Shown in pieces: positions 1 through 8,092 of a stretch of DNA of 33,134 bases; positions within the stretch are counted from its first letter, which is position 1; every line of letters starts with the position of its first letter. The DNA is taken from NCBI RefSeq assembly GCF_913020055.1, contig NZ_CAJWCF010000053.1, forward strand, positions 1 through 33,134. Direction: 5' to 3'. The notes beneath the pieces are model-generated. The model worked only from the letters and a program-made list of their open reading frames with translations, ran no database searches and was not told where the DNA came from. The DNA comes from an uncultured Paraglaciecola sp. GTDB taxonomy: Bacteria > Pseudomonadota > Gammaproteobacteria > Enterobacterales > Alteromonadaceae. The position numbers were made by a program, and so were the translations under genes.

Positions 1-117
1 CACTTCCGTGCTATCACAGGTACTGGCTTTAAAACTTTGGCCGAAGGTCAAAAAGTTGAGTTCACTGTAACTCAAGGCCAAAAAGGTCCTCAAGCTGAGA
101 ACATCGTAGTACTTTAA
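1..117 (+). CDS. Cold-shock protein (CspA family), C-terminal part
   Basis: The window opens inside a reading frame that ends at a TAA at 115-117. Its 38 visible residues run from [13 protein letters not shown] to ENIVVL and match the C-terminal half of the CspA family of small OB-fold nucleic-acid-binding proteins: the F-K-T-L-x-E-G-Q-x-V-x-F turn and the G-P-Q-A-E-N-I end are typical. Family members are RNA chaperones of about 70 residues, so roughly half the gene lies outside the window. The RNP1 and RNP2 motifs are in the missing part. Which Csp paralogue it is cannot be told. A strong terminator follows 24 bases downstream, so it is probably a single-gene transcript. Confidence 0.93.
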   Translation, partial: HFRAITGTGFKTLAEGQKVEFTVTQGQKGPQAENIVVL

Positions 118-140
118 TTATCAAATAATTAGAATTCTAC

Positions 141-173
141 AAAAAAAAGCAAACCTTAGGGTTTGCTTTTTTT
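141..173 (+). terminator. Rho-independent terminator of the cold-shock gene
   Basis: GCAAACC (149-155) pairs with GGTTTGC (160-166) around a four-base TTAG loop and is followed directly by seven T residues (167-173). An A-run upstream (141-148) extends the stem against the T-run. It sits 24 bases after the cold-shock stop codon. Confidence 0.93.
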
Positions 174-444
174 ATGTCTGGGATTTGATGAAATGTTAGA
201 AAGTAGCTAGTTAGGTTCCGTTTACATTATTATTTGAGCTGAATAAATCGAACGGATTCGAACACACATTAAGTTGTTTGGTAGTCTGCAGACCGATTAG
301 TTTTAGACACAAAGTGGACACTTGAGCAGCGCTACTATTTTCAAATGTTTTACCCTCTTGATTCCGCTATCGAGGCTTATTATTGAATAGAGCTGGTACA
401 TCGATTATCCTTTGTGTAATTATTATACCTTCTAGGAATCTTTG
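174..444. other. Intergenic region upstream of the redoxin/monooxygenase gene
   Basis: About 270 bases without a supportable gene on either strand. It should hold the promoter of the 445-2397 gene, but no pair of hexamers with good spacing stands out. The only clear signal is AGGAA at 434-438, a ribosome binding site six bases before ATG 445. Confidence 0.5.
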
Positions 445-2397
445 ATGCGCTTTGTTGCTTTTTTTACTGCTTTGTTCATGTTGTTCAATGTTAGTGGATC
501 TACAGTGGTAGATCGCGTTGAAAACTTCCGATTACTTGATCAAGAACATTCAGCCCATGAACTTTACTATCACAAGAATGCAAAGGCGGTAGTGCTCATG
601 GTGACGATGAATGGTTGTCCTATAGTACGTAACCTGTTGCCAGACCTGCGAGAAATTCGTGCACAATTCGGTGATAACGTTGAATTCAAACTAATCAATT
701 CAAGCCTGCAAGATACGTATAAGAGTATTCGTCAGGAAGTGGACGAATTTGCTTTTGATTTCCCTGTTTTGGTTGATGACACACAGTTGATTGGAGAGGT
801 ATTGGAGCTGGACAGAAGCGGCGAAGTACTGGTAATTGATACCAGTAACTGGAATGTAGTTTACCGTGGACCTGTGAATGATCGCGTGGGTTATGAAACA
901 CAACGCAACGATGCTAAAGAGCACTATCTTGCTGACGCGCTTACGGCCGTTATCGCTGGGCAACCAATTGCTGTGCCAAAGCGCCAGACGTTTGGCTGTC
1001 TTATCAATTTCCCTGAACGTCAACAAAAGGCGGCACACGCACAAATTAGTTATAAAAATACTATTGCGCCCATCCTGAAAGAACGTTGTGTTTCCTGTCA
1101 TCTTCCAAACGGTATTGGTCCTTGGGCGATGACTAGTTATGAAATGATTAAAGGCTTTTCGCCGATGATCCGTGAAGTGCTCCGCACACGGCGAATGCCC
1201 CCTTGGGAAGTAGATACAAGTTTGGCAGAAATTCACAATGCGCGAGGGCTAACGCTGGAGGAGCGTAAAAAGCTTGTGCATTGGATTGAAGCCGGTTCGC
1301 CACGAGGTGAAGGGGAAGACCCACTGTTGGCTGTGAAGCCCCTTGAAAAAAGCTGGTCGCTAGGTGAGCCTGATTTAGTTGTTGAGGGACCTGCGTTTAC
1401 AGTTCCCGCGACTGGCATTATCGAGTATCAATATCCGGCAATTGCCAACCCTTTGGATCGTGATGTATGGGTGCGGGCTGTCAGCATTCAGCCGGGTGAA
1501 ACGAAGGCGGTTCACCATGTACTCATTGGCACCAGCGAGCAAGATATACCAAGAGGTGAACGGCGTTTGGATGCCGTGTTTAAAAACTACTTGATGGGCT
1601 ATGCGCCAGGCGCTGAGTCGTATGTCTATCCGAAAGATACAGGAGTGTTGGTCAAAGCAGGAGGACAAATTCACCTACAAATACATTACACGGCATTCGG
1701 ACGTGAGGCGACGGACGTCTCAAAAGTTGCTTTGTACTTTCATAATGAGCCACCAACCTACAACCTTAGGCAGCAAGTGGTGATTGGTTTAGATTTGCAG
1801 ATCCCGCCGGGAGAAGCACGTCACGAGGAGCGTGCATACTTCGAGTTTGAGCAACCGGCTATTATTTATAGCTTGTTCCCCCACGCTCATTATCGTGGAG
1901 TAGAAACACGGTTTGACGTTCACTTACCAGATGGCAAGATTGAGCCGTTATTGCATGTGCCGCGTTATGATTTCAACTGGCAGCATTCTTACGCACTAGC
2001 GGAGCCGGTGAAAGTACCTGCAGGTGCCCGATTAGTGCATCGTACTGTGTATGACAATAGTACGGAAAATCCAGCTAACCCGGACGCTACGCGCAATGTG
2101 TCGTGGGGTCTACAGTCTGAGAATGAGATGCTTTATGGCGGATTCTTTTTTCGCTGGGAGAACGGCACGTCAGAAAAACCTGTACACGATGAACTGAATT
2201 TCCAGATTGCGCAGTTTTATGGTGCATTTGATGATGATTTCAGTGGTGGGTTGGAGCTTAATGAAATGCCTGGATGGATACGCAACGCTTTTGAAACTGG
2301 CCAATTAAGGCAATTTGATGCAAATAAAGACAATGTCTTGAGCCAATCTGAATATCGAGCCTTTGCTGAATATAGAGCTCAAGAAGCGAGGCGTTAA
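445..2397 (+). CDS. Exported redoxin, c-heme and PHM-like copper monooxygenase fusion with EF-hands
   Basis: A 650-residue protein with several domains in tandem. Residues 1-19 are a signal peptide (MRFVAFFTALFMLFNVSGS). Residues about 22-175 resemble a thioredoxin/peroxiredoxin-like fold with a single cysteine (C58 in NGCPIVR; no CxxC). C215-x-x-C218-H219 is a c-type heme site, with RRMPPW (about 250-255) offering a possible axial methionine. Residues about 310-575 carry the order of copper ligands known from peptidylglycine alpha-hydroxylating and dopamine beta monooxygenases: HH (357-358), H in QIHLQIHY (410/414), HxH (480/482) and a late Met (M562). Two EF-hand loops follow (FDDDFSGGLELNE and FDANKDNVLSQSE). 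A TTG at 442 is also in frame, but ATG 445 is better spaced from AGGAA at 434-438. The substrate is unknown. Inference: the heme and redoxin parts may feed electrons to the copper site. Confidence 0.85.
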   Translation: MRFVAFFTALFMLFNVSGSTVVDRVENFRLLDQEHSAHELYYHKNAKAVVLMVTMNGCPIVRNLLPDLREIRAQFGDNVEFKLINSSLQDTYKSIRQEVDEFAFDFPVLVDDTQLIGEVLELDRSGEVLVIDTSNWNVVYRGPVNDRVGYETQRNDAKEHYLADALTAVIAGQPIAVPKRQTFGCLINFPERQQKAAHAQISYKNTIAPILKERCVSCHLPNGIGPWAMTSYEMIKGFSPMIREVLRTRRMPPWEVDTSLAEIHNARGLTLEERKKLVHWIEAGSPRGEGEDPLLAVKPLEKSWSLGEPDLVVEGPAFTVPATGIIEYQYPAIANPLDRDVWVRAVSIQPGETKAVHHVLIGTSEQDIPRGERRLDAVFKNYLMGYAPGAESYVYPKDTGVLVKAGGQIHLQIHYTAFGREATDVSKVALYFHNEPPTYNLRQQVVIGLDLQIPPGEARHEERAYFEFEQPAIIYSLFPHAHYRGVETRFDVHLPDGKIEPLLHVPRYDFNWQHSYALAEPVKVPAGARLVHRTVYDNSTENPANPDATRNVSWGLQSENEMLYGGFFFRWENGTSEKPVHDELNFQIAQFYGAFDDDFSGGLELNEMPGWIRNAFETGQLRQFDANKDNVLSQSEYRAFAEYRAQEARR

Positions 2398-2402
2398 GCC
2401 AC

Positions 2403-2454
2403 TGAGGAACACCTGGGCTTGTCCCTTGTTGATTGAAAACACAGGTGTGCCTCA
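2403..2454. terminator. Imperfect inverted repeat between convergent genes, possible terminator
   Basis: TGAGGAACACCTG (2403-2415) and CAGGTGTGCCTCA (2442-2454) match at 12 of 13 positions as an inverted repeat, with a 26-base loop that contains a smaller GGG/CCC hairpin. It lies between two convergent genes. No T-run follows immediately on the plus strand, so a role in termination is plausible but unproven. Confidence 0.5.
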
Positions 2455-2514
2455 ATATTAATGACACTTATTTTATTGATTTTTTGATACTCATTTTTAT
2501 GCTGACTGGTATTA

Positions 2515-3522
2515 CTATTCAGTCAACTCACCGCGCAAGTTGGTAATGAGTTGGCGTTTAATATGATTTGTTGGCATGCCTTTACTGAGTAAATAATGTA
2601 ATTTGGCCAAAGCCGCTTCTGGGGTCATATCTTGGCCTGACACTACGCCTACTTCTCGCAACACGTGACCGTTTGCATAACCACTCATATTCACTTTACC
2701 GCGCATACATTGGGTACAATTTAAAACGATAATACCTTGTTGGTCTGCAATGGATAATTGTTTCAATAGACTAGCGTTCTGTGGCGCGTTGCCCACTCCA
2801 AAACTAAGTAGAATTAACGCTTTAACCGGTTGTTGTAAGGTGTTTTTAATCACGTCAGTGCTGATGCCTGGGTACAAGGTTACTATGCCTATTGGTTGTG
2901 ATTCAATTTGACTTACATGCAGGTTTTTACTGCTGTCTATGCCCAATAGGTCTTTGTTAACTTCAATGTTAATCCCAGCAGTCAGTAACGCAGGAAAATT
3001 CGGCGAACCAAATGCGTTAAATCCATCCGCATCAAGTTTACGGCTGCGGTTACCTCTAAATAGTTGGTTATTGAAAAACAGTGTGACTTCAGCGATAGGG
3101 TAGTTAGCAGCAATATATAAGGCATTGAGTAGATTCACCTGACCATCAGAGCGCAATTGGGCTAGGGGGATTTGCGAACCTGTGACAATGACCGGTTTGC
3201 CTAAGTCTTCAAGCATAAACGACAACGCAGAGGCGGTATACGCCATTGTATCTGTGCCATGTAGAATAATAAAACCATCATATTGCTGATAGTTTTGTTG
3301 GATATCATTGGCGATTTGTTGCCAATCAGAGGGATCCATATCAGACGAGTCAATCAAATTGTCGTATTCGTGGATGGTGAAATTGGGCATTTCGCTACGA
3401 TGAAACTCGGGCATATTGGCCAAAGTTTCAGATAGAAACCCCGCTGCTGGTATAAAACCTTGCGATGAGGGGCGCATGCCAATGGTGCCGCCAGTGTATG
3501 CTACATAGATGTGTTTTTTCAT
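2515..3522 (-). CDS. ansA: Type I (cytoplasmic) L-asparaginase
   Basis: 335 residues, close to the 338 of E. coli AnsA. It hydrolyses L-asparagine to aspartate and ammonia. The two family signatures are intact: TGGTIGM at residues 10-16 with nucleophile T13, and HGTDTMAY at 88-95 with T90 and D91. The expected catalytic lysine is K162 (SRKLD). S60 lies in the usual substrate-contact segment (LIDSSDMDP). No signal peptide is present, which with the overall sequence points to the cytoplasmic type I rather than the periplasmic type II enzyme. It starts at ATG 3522 and is transcribed divergently from the M24 peptidase gene, 108 bases away. It ends near the inverted repeat at 2403-2454. It appears to be a single-gene unit. 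Confidence 0.93.
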   Translation of the reverse strand: MKKHIYVAYTGGTIGMRPSSQGFIPAAGFLSETLANMPEFHRSEMPNFTIHEYDNLIDSSDMDPSDWQQIANDIQQNYQQYDGFIILHGTDTMAYTASALSFMLEDLGKPVIVTGSQIPLAQLRSDGQVNLLNALYIAANYPIAEVTLFFNNQLFRGNRSRKLDADGFNAFGSPNFPALLTAGINIEVNKDLLGIDSSKNLHVSQIESQPIGIVTLYPGISTDVIKNTLQQPVKALILLSFGVGNAPQNASLLKQLSIADQQGIIVLNCTQCMRGKVNMSGYANGHVLREVGVVSGQDMTPEAALAKLHYLLSKGMPTNHIKRQLITNLRGELTE

Positions 3523-3630
3523 TTTGATATTTTATTATTATTTTTAGTTACTGTAACGCTTGTTCTCGAATTTGACCAATAATTCCATTAAGTTAGAGGC
3601 CGAAAATTTGATTCAGGTGAAGTAATAGTG

Positions 3631-4959
3631 ATGAAACCTAAAATAGCAGGATTTTTGTTATTCATTTTTAGTGTCAATGCCTTTGCACAGCCAAATGTAT
3701 TGCCTATGCGCGAGCGAGCGACGCTTATTAATCAGATATTAGATGATAGGTTACAAAACTTATTACCAAGCTTGATGCGCCGTGAAGGCATCGATATGTG
3801 GGTCTTAATATCACGAGAATATAATGAAGATCCGATTCTAAAAACCATGCTGCCGGCTAACTGGCTGTCGGCCAGAAGACGCACAATTCTAGTACTTTTT
3901 GATCCCGGCGAAGGTAAACCAATCGAACGGTTAGCCGTTGCAAGGTATGCGGTGGACAGTCTATTTAAAAAATCTTGGGATAAAGAAAAACAACCTAATC
4001 AATGGGACAGCCTTGTCAAATTGATCAAACAAAAACAACCCAAGAAAGTGGCGATTAATAAATCCGAACATTTTGCATTAGCAGACGGAATTACCGCCAC
4101 AGAATACGAGGAGTTTAGTCAAGCGTTAGGAAAGCAAAGTAGCACTGGGCTTGTATCGTCGGAAAAGCTGGCCATTGCTTGGTTAGAAACCCGTAGCGAA
4201 ATGGAAATGCAACTATACCCTAATTTAATTAAGTTAGGACATCAGGTAATAGCCCAAGCATTTTCCAATCACGTTGTTAAGCCGGGCGTAACGACTACTG
4301 ATGATGTTGTGTGGTGGCTCAGGGAAAGGGTCTTAGATTTAAGGTTACAAACTTGGTTTCATCCCACTGTTTCATTGCAGCGTTCAAACGTTGATAAATT
4401 TGATCATTTAGCGGCATTTAGTAAACGTCCTGATGCACAAATTATTATGCCTGGCGATCTATTACATATGGACTTTGGTTTAACTTATTTACGCCTTAAT
4501 TCAGATCAGCAGCAACATGCTTATGTGCTTAAACCAAATGAAACAGATGCGCCAGAGTATCTAAAAAAAGCCTTGGCCAATGCTAATCGACTACAAGATA
4601 TTTTTATTGCTAACTTTAAACAGGGCCGCACCGGTAACGAAGTGTTACAAATATCTCGCCAACAAGCGGTAAAAGAAGGCATAAAACCTTCAATTTATAC
4701 CCATCCTATCGGTTATCATGGACATGCTGCAGGTACTACTTTAGGCATGTGGGATTCCCAAGGTGGGGTGCCCATTCAAGGAGACTACCCATTACATTTC
4801 AACACGGCTTATTCCATTGAACTCAATGCCGCGACTTTTATCCCAGAGTGGAAAAAAGAAATCCGTATCATGCTTGAAGAAGAAGCTTACTTTGACCAAT
4901 CTGGTGTTAATTATCTTGATGGTCGGCAAACTCAATTTCACTTAATAAAATCAGAATAA
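3631..4959 (+). CDS. Exported M24-family (Xaa-Pro aminopeptidase-like) metallopeptidase
   Basis: 442 residues from ATG 3631; a GTG at 3628 is also in frame, but GGTGA at 3616-3620 fits the ATG. Residues 1-19 form a signal peptide ending at AFA before QPN. An N-terminal creatinase-like domain (about 25-180) precedes the pita-bread M24 domain (about 190-430). Candidate metal ligands in the family order D-D-H-E-E are D281 (LLHMDFG), D292 (LNSDQQQ), a histidine in GYHGHAAG (363/365), E397 (YSIELN) and one of the glutamates at 416-418. Family members remove N-terminal residues next to proline or cleave related substrates; the exact specificity cannot be read here. The DUF885 lipoprotein gene follows after 11 bases, so the two are likely co-transcribed and act on peptides in the periplasm. 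Confidence 0.88.
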   Translation: MKPKIAGFLLFIFSVNAFAQPNVLPMRERATLINQILDDRLQNLLPSLMRREGIDMWVLISREYNEDPILKTMLPANWLSARRRTILVLFDPGEGKPIERLAVARYAVDSLFKKSWDKEKQPNQWDSLVKLIKQKQPKKVAINKSEHFALADGITATEYEEFSQALGKQSSTGLVSSEKLAIAWLETRSEMEMQLYPNLIKLGHQVIAQAFSNHVVKPGVTTTDDVVWWLRERVLDLRLQTWFHPTVSLQRSNVDKFDHLAAFSKRPDAQIIMPGDLLHMDFGLTYLRLNSDQQQHAYVLKPNETDAPEYLKKALANANRLQDIFIANFKQGRTGNEVLQISRQQAVKEGIKPSIYTHPIGYHGHAAGTTLGMWDSQGGVPIQGDYPLHFNTAYSIELNAATFIPEWKKEIRIMLEEEAYFDQSGVNYLDGRQTQFHLIKSE

Positions 4960-4970
4960 AGAGACAGATA

Positions 4971-6794
4971 ATGAATAGAAAACGCCTTACTCTTGCCATC
5001 GCGTTGTCACTGGGACTCGTTGCTTGTAATCAGTCAAATACAGCACAAACACAAAACACAGAAAAAACTAGTGTTACAGCAAGCGTATCCGAGTCTGAGA
5101 AAGCCAATGCGCTATTTAAAGCATATTTTGCTGAAAGTATGCAGATGAATCCTATTTATGCGACTTACGTAGGGGTAAACGATTATAACGACCGATTTAG
5201 CCCGCCAATCAATGCGCAAAACCTTGCTTTGTCTTTGGCTTTTGAAGAAAAATATTTAGCCAAGATAAAAGACATAGATGCATCAGCTCTAAATGGGCAA
5301 GACTTATTAAGTTATGAAATATTTTTACGCGACAGAGAAATAGCCATAAAAGGCGCACAATTTCCTGGACATCTTGTGCCAATCCACCAAATGGGTGGCG
5401 CACATACATTTTTTGCCTCTCTTGGCTCAGGTCAAAGTGCCCAGCCTTTTAACACAGCAGATGATTACCGTAATTTTATCAGTAGAGCAGACGGTTTTGC
5501 GACTTACATGGATAGCGCGATAGTGGCCATGAAAGAAGGCATAGAGAAGTCTATTGTGTTACCTAAACCTTTGATTGAAAAAGTGTTACCGCAATTGCAG
5601 GTGCATATACTTGATGATGTAACCCAAAGTGTTTTTTATACTCCATTAGAAACGCTTAAAAAAAATGAAAGTATTGCAGACGCAGACAAACAACAAATTA
5701 CTCAGGATTACATAGCGGCAATCAAGGATGTAATTATTCCTGCCTATTCCCGAGTGCATCAATTTATGCAGGACAGTTATTTACCAAATGGTCGCGATAC
5801 CTTCGGTTTAGCTGACTTACCTAAAGGTAAAGCATGGTATGAGTATCGAATAGAAACCAATACCACCTTGCCTTTGACTGCTGAAGAAATTCACACTTTT
5901 GGTCAACAAGAAGTAGCACGTATTCTAGCTGAAATGACCAAGGTAAAAGAAACCGTTGGTTTTGCAGGTGACTTACCAGCCTTTTTTGAATTTTTGCGCA
6001 CCGATGATCAATTTTTCTTTGAATCAGAGCAAGCTTTGATTGAGGGTTATACCCAAGTAAAAGAAAAAATTGATAGCCGTTTACCATTACTATTTGACGT
6101 GTTCCCTAAAGCTGATTACGAAGTAAGGGCTGTAGAGGCTTTTCGTGCAGCATCATCGGCAGGAGCAAGTTATCAAAGCCCAGCGCCAGATGGCTCTAGG
6201 CCTGGCATTTTTTATATCAATGCTTATAACTTAAAAGCCCAACCTAAATACCTGATGGAAACCTTAAGCGTGCACGAAGCCGCACCTGGTCATCATTTCC
6301 AAATAGCTATTCAACAAGAAGTCGATAGTTTGCCCGATTTTCGTAAATTTGGTGGATACACAGTATTTTCCGAAGGGTGGGCGCTATACGCAGAAAGTTT
6401 AGGTAAAGAAATGGGCTTATTTACTGACCCCTACATGTGGTACGGACGATTATCAGACGAACAACTTCGCGCCATGCGTTTAGTAGTCGATACTGGTTTG
6501 CACGCATTTGGCTGGAGTAGACAAAAAGCCATCGACTTTATGACAGACAATTCGTCTCTTGCTTTAACCGACATCGAAGCTGAAGTAGAACGTTATATTG
6601 CAATAGGCGGACAAGCTGTGAGTTACAAAGTCGGTCAACGACATATTCGTATGCTCAGAAATAAAGCGCAAGAAGCCTTAGGTGAAAAATTTGATGTGAA
6701 AAAATTCCACACCCAAATCCTGATAGATGGTGCATTGCCTATGCCCATACTTGAAGCGAAAATTGACAGATGGATTGAATCGCAAAAAAGCTAA
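4971..6794 (+). CDS. DUF885-family lipoprotein, predicted zinc metallopeptidase
   Basis: 607 residues. The N-terminus is a lipoprotein signal with lipobox LVAC and acylated cysteine C19, so it should be anchored in the envelope. The body matches the DUF885 family: the hallmark HEAAPGHH lies at residues 435-442, and EGWALYAE follows with E468 as a likely third zinc ligand. The length of about 600 residues is normal for the family. DUF885 proteins are predicted gluzincin-like peptidases, mostly without a known substrate. The start codon is 11 bases after the M24 peptidase stop and is preceded by AAAGAGACAG. Pairing with an exported M24 peptidase suggests a joint role in degrading imported or secreted peptides. 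No terminator is obvious downstream; a short hairpin lies at 6860-6877. Confidence 0.87.
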   Translation: MNRKRLTLAIALSLGLVACNQSNTAQTQNTEKTSVTASVSESEKANALFKAYFAESMQMNPIYATYVGVNDYNDRFSPPINAQNLALSLAFEEKYLAKIKDIDASALNGQDLLSYEIFLRDREIAIKGAQFPGHLVPIHQMGGAHTFFASLGSGQSAQPFNTADDYRNFISRADGFATYMDSAIVAMKEGIEKSIVLPKPLIEKVLPQLQVHILDDVTQSVFYTPLETLKKNESIADADKQQITQDYIAAIKDVIIPAYSRVHQFMQDSYLPNGRDTFGLADLPKGKAWYEYRIETNTTLPLTAEEIHTFGQQEVARILAEMTKVKETVGFAGDLPAFFEFLRTDDQFFFESEQALIEGYTQVKEKIDSRLPLLFDVFPKADYEVRAVEAFRAASSAGASYQSPAPDGSRPGIFYINAYNLKAQPKYLMETLSVHEAAPGHHFQIAIQQEVDSLPDFRKFGGYTVFSEGWALYAESLGKEMGLFTDPYMWYGRLSDEQLRAMRLVVDTGLHAFGWSRQKAIDFMTDNSSLALTDIEAEVERYIAIGGQAVSYKVGQRHIRMLRNKAQEALGEKFDVKKFHTQILIDGALPMPILEAKIDRWIESQKS

Positions 6795-6859
6795 GATTAG
6801 GCTAGGGAGCTAAACATGGACGTTTGGCTTCTTAGTAATTAAAAGTGTTTTCGTTAGAC

Positions 6860-6877
6860 ACTTTGAGTGAGCAAAGT
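6860..6877. repeat. Short hairpin between convergent genes
   Basis: ACTTTG (6860-6865) and CAAAGT (6872-6877) form a six-base stem with a six-base loop. A second ACTTTG at 6882-6887 could pair with the same arm. No T-run follows, so this is at best a weak terminator between the DUF885 gene and the AraC-type regulator. Confidence 0.3.
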
Positions 6878-6949
6878 CATCACTTTGTACTTGTTGATTG
6901 AGCTGTGATTGGGCACTTTACAATTTTGGGAAGCTATATATTTTTCGAT

Positions 6950-7975
6950 TTAGCGTTTTGATAGCTTCAATTTACGCCACTGCAAGGGGGACAGTCCTGC
7001 TTCTTGTTTAAATGCCTTTGAAAAAGCACTTATGTCGCTGTAGCCCAGTATTTCGGATAACAGGGTGACATCCATTGAGCTGGCTGCAAGATGCCAGTAT
7101 GCAGTTTTTATACGCACTTCTTTTAATATGCTTTTGAAGCTTAGATGCTTAGCTTTTAACTTTCGTTGAAGGGTGCGTTTGTTGGTGTTTAATAATCGAG
7201 CGACGTTTTCCAGGTTTATCCCCTGGATACCCAGCGTTTGTAAGATGATAGTAGTGATTTGCCGCTCGATATCATCACCATATTGTAACAGTGTTTTTGA
7301 GAGACCCTGCTCAAGGGCATGTTTGTTATCTGTTGTTAGACCCAGCAATGGGTAATTCAGATAATGACGTTTTACCACAAGACGATCATGTTCTTGATTG
7401 AATAATACCTCGCAGCCAAATAACCTTTTGTACACAGATATTTGTGAAATAGGGGCATGAGCAAATTCCAGTTGCTCTATTTTTACCGAGCCTTTAACTA
7501 TGCTTTTAATCAGCTTTAAACACACGCCAAAAGAGAGTTCTTTAAATTGCCTGGCGTGGCTGACGTCTTGTGAGACACTCAAGCGCTCTATATAGGCAAA
7601 TTCGCCTTCTTCATGCAGTCGCCAATACTCCGCTTGACTATGCACTGCAATGTATCGCTGGGTGCTGGTCAAGACTTCTCTTACATTTTTACAATGCAAC
7701 ATAAGCAAGCCAAGGCTACCTAAGGCGTGGACATTCTGGTTTATGCCAAGTCTCAGGCCAAAATCAGGGCAATTGAGTTGCTCAGCACTTAGCTCCAACA
7801 ACTTAACCATGACATTGAAAGGGATCATGGTATCCGGCGCATCTAAATCTTGTCTGCTTAAACCACAGTCAGCTAAAATCGATGGTGTGTCACCTTTTAG
7901 TGCCTTCACTTGCTGTTCATAACCCGCTAGGGCGCCGCTTCTAATTAAGTACTGCTGTTTCACGTCATGGGGCAA
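6950..7975 (-). CDS. AraC-family transcriptional regulator with an arabinose-binding-like N-terminal domain
   Basis: 341 residues, the size of the AraC subgroup with an N-terminal Arabinose_bd-type domain (as in OruR/ArgR-like and virulence regulators). Residues about 20-210 form that ligand-sensing or dimerisation domain. The C-terminal 90 residues carry the double helix-turn-helix: ENVARLLNTNKRTLQRKLK is the first, and SEILGYSDISAFSKAFKQ the second, with the conserved G-Y-S-D and F-S-x-A-F-K. It starts at ATG 7975. The gene is divergent from the amidohydrolase at 8093, with 117 bases between the two start codons. That geometry suggests it controls the amidohydrolase and dehydrogenase genes. 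The ligand is unknown. Confidence 0.93.
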   Translation of the reverse strand: MPHDVKQQYLIRSGALAGYEQQVKALKGDTPSILADCGLSRQDLDAPDTMIPFNVMVKLLELSAEQLNCPDFGLRLGINQNVHALGSLGLLMLHCKNVREVLTSTQRYIAVHSQAEYWRLHEEGEFAYIERLSVSQDVSHARQFKELSFGVCLKLIKSIVKGSVKIEQLEFAHAPISQISVYKRLFGCEVLFNQEHDRLVVKRHYLNYPLLGLTTDNKHALEQGLSKTLLQYGDDIERQITTIILQTLGIQGINLENVARLLNTNKRTLQRKLKAKHLSFKSILKEVRIKTAYWHLAASSMDVTLLSEILGYSDISAFSKAFKQEAGLSPLQWRKLKLSKR

Positions 7976-8092
7976 ACATTTGCTAAAGAGTGCAATATCT
8001 TGATGCAGCTGTCGTTAAATGACAAGAAGTGTTGTTTTGTTCGGGATAATCTAATCACACTGAGTGGGAAATCGCAGGTAGGTGAGCTTGAA

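Noticed and set aside
700..1236. Long minus-strand open frame opposite the redoxin/monooxygenase gene
   Set aside because: It lies entirely inside a well-supported gene and its translation shows no domain, signal or ribosome binding site.
7967..8092. Longer amidohydrolase starting at 7967
   Set aside because: It would overlap the start of the divergent AraC gene, the extra 42 residues look unlike the family, and ATG 8093 has a good ribosome binding site.
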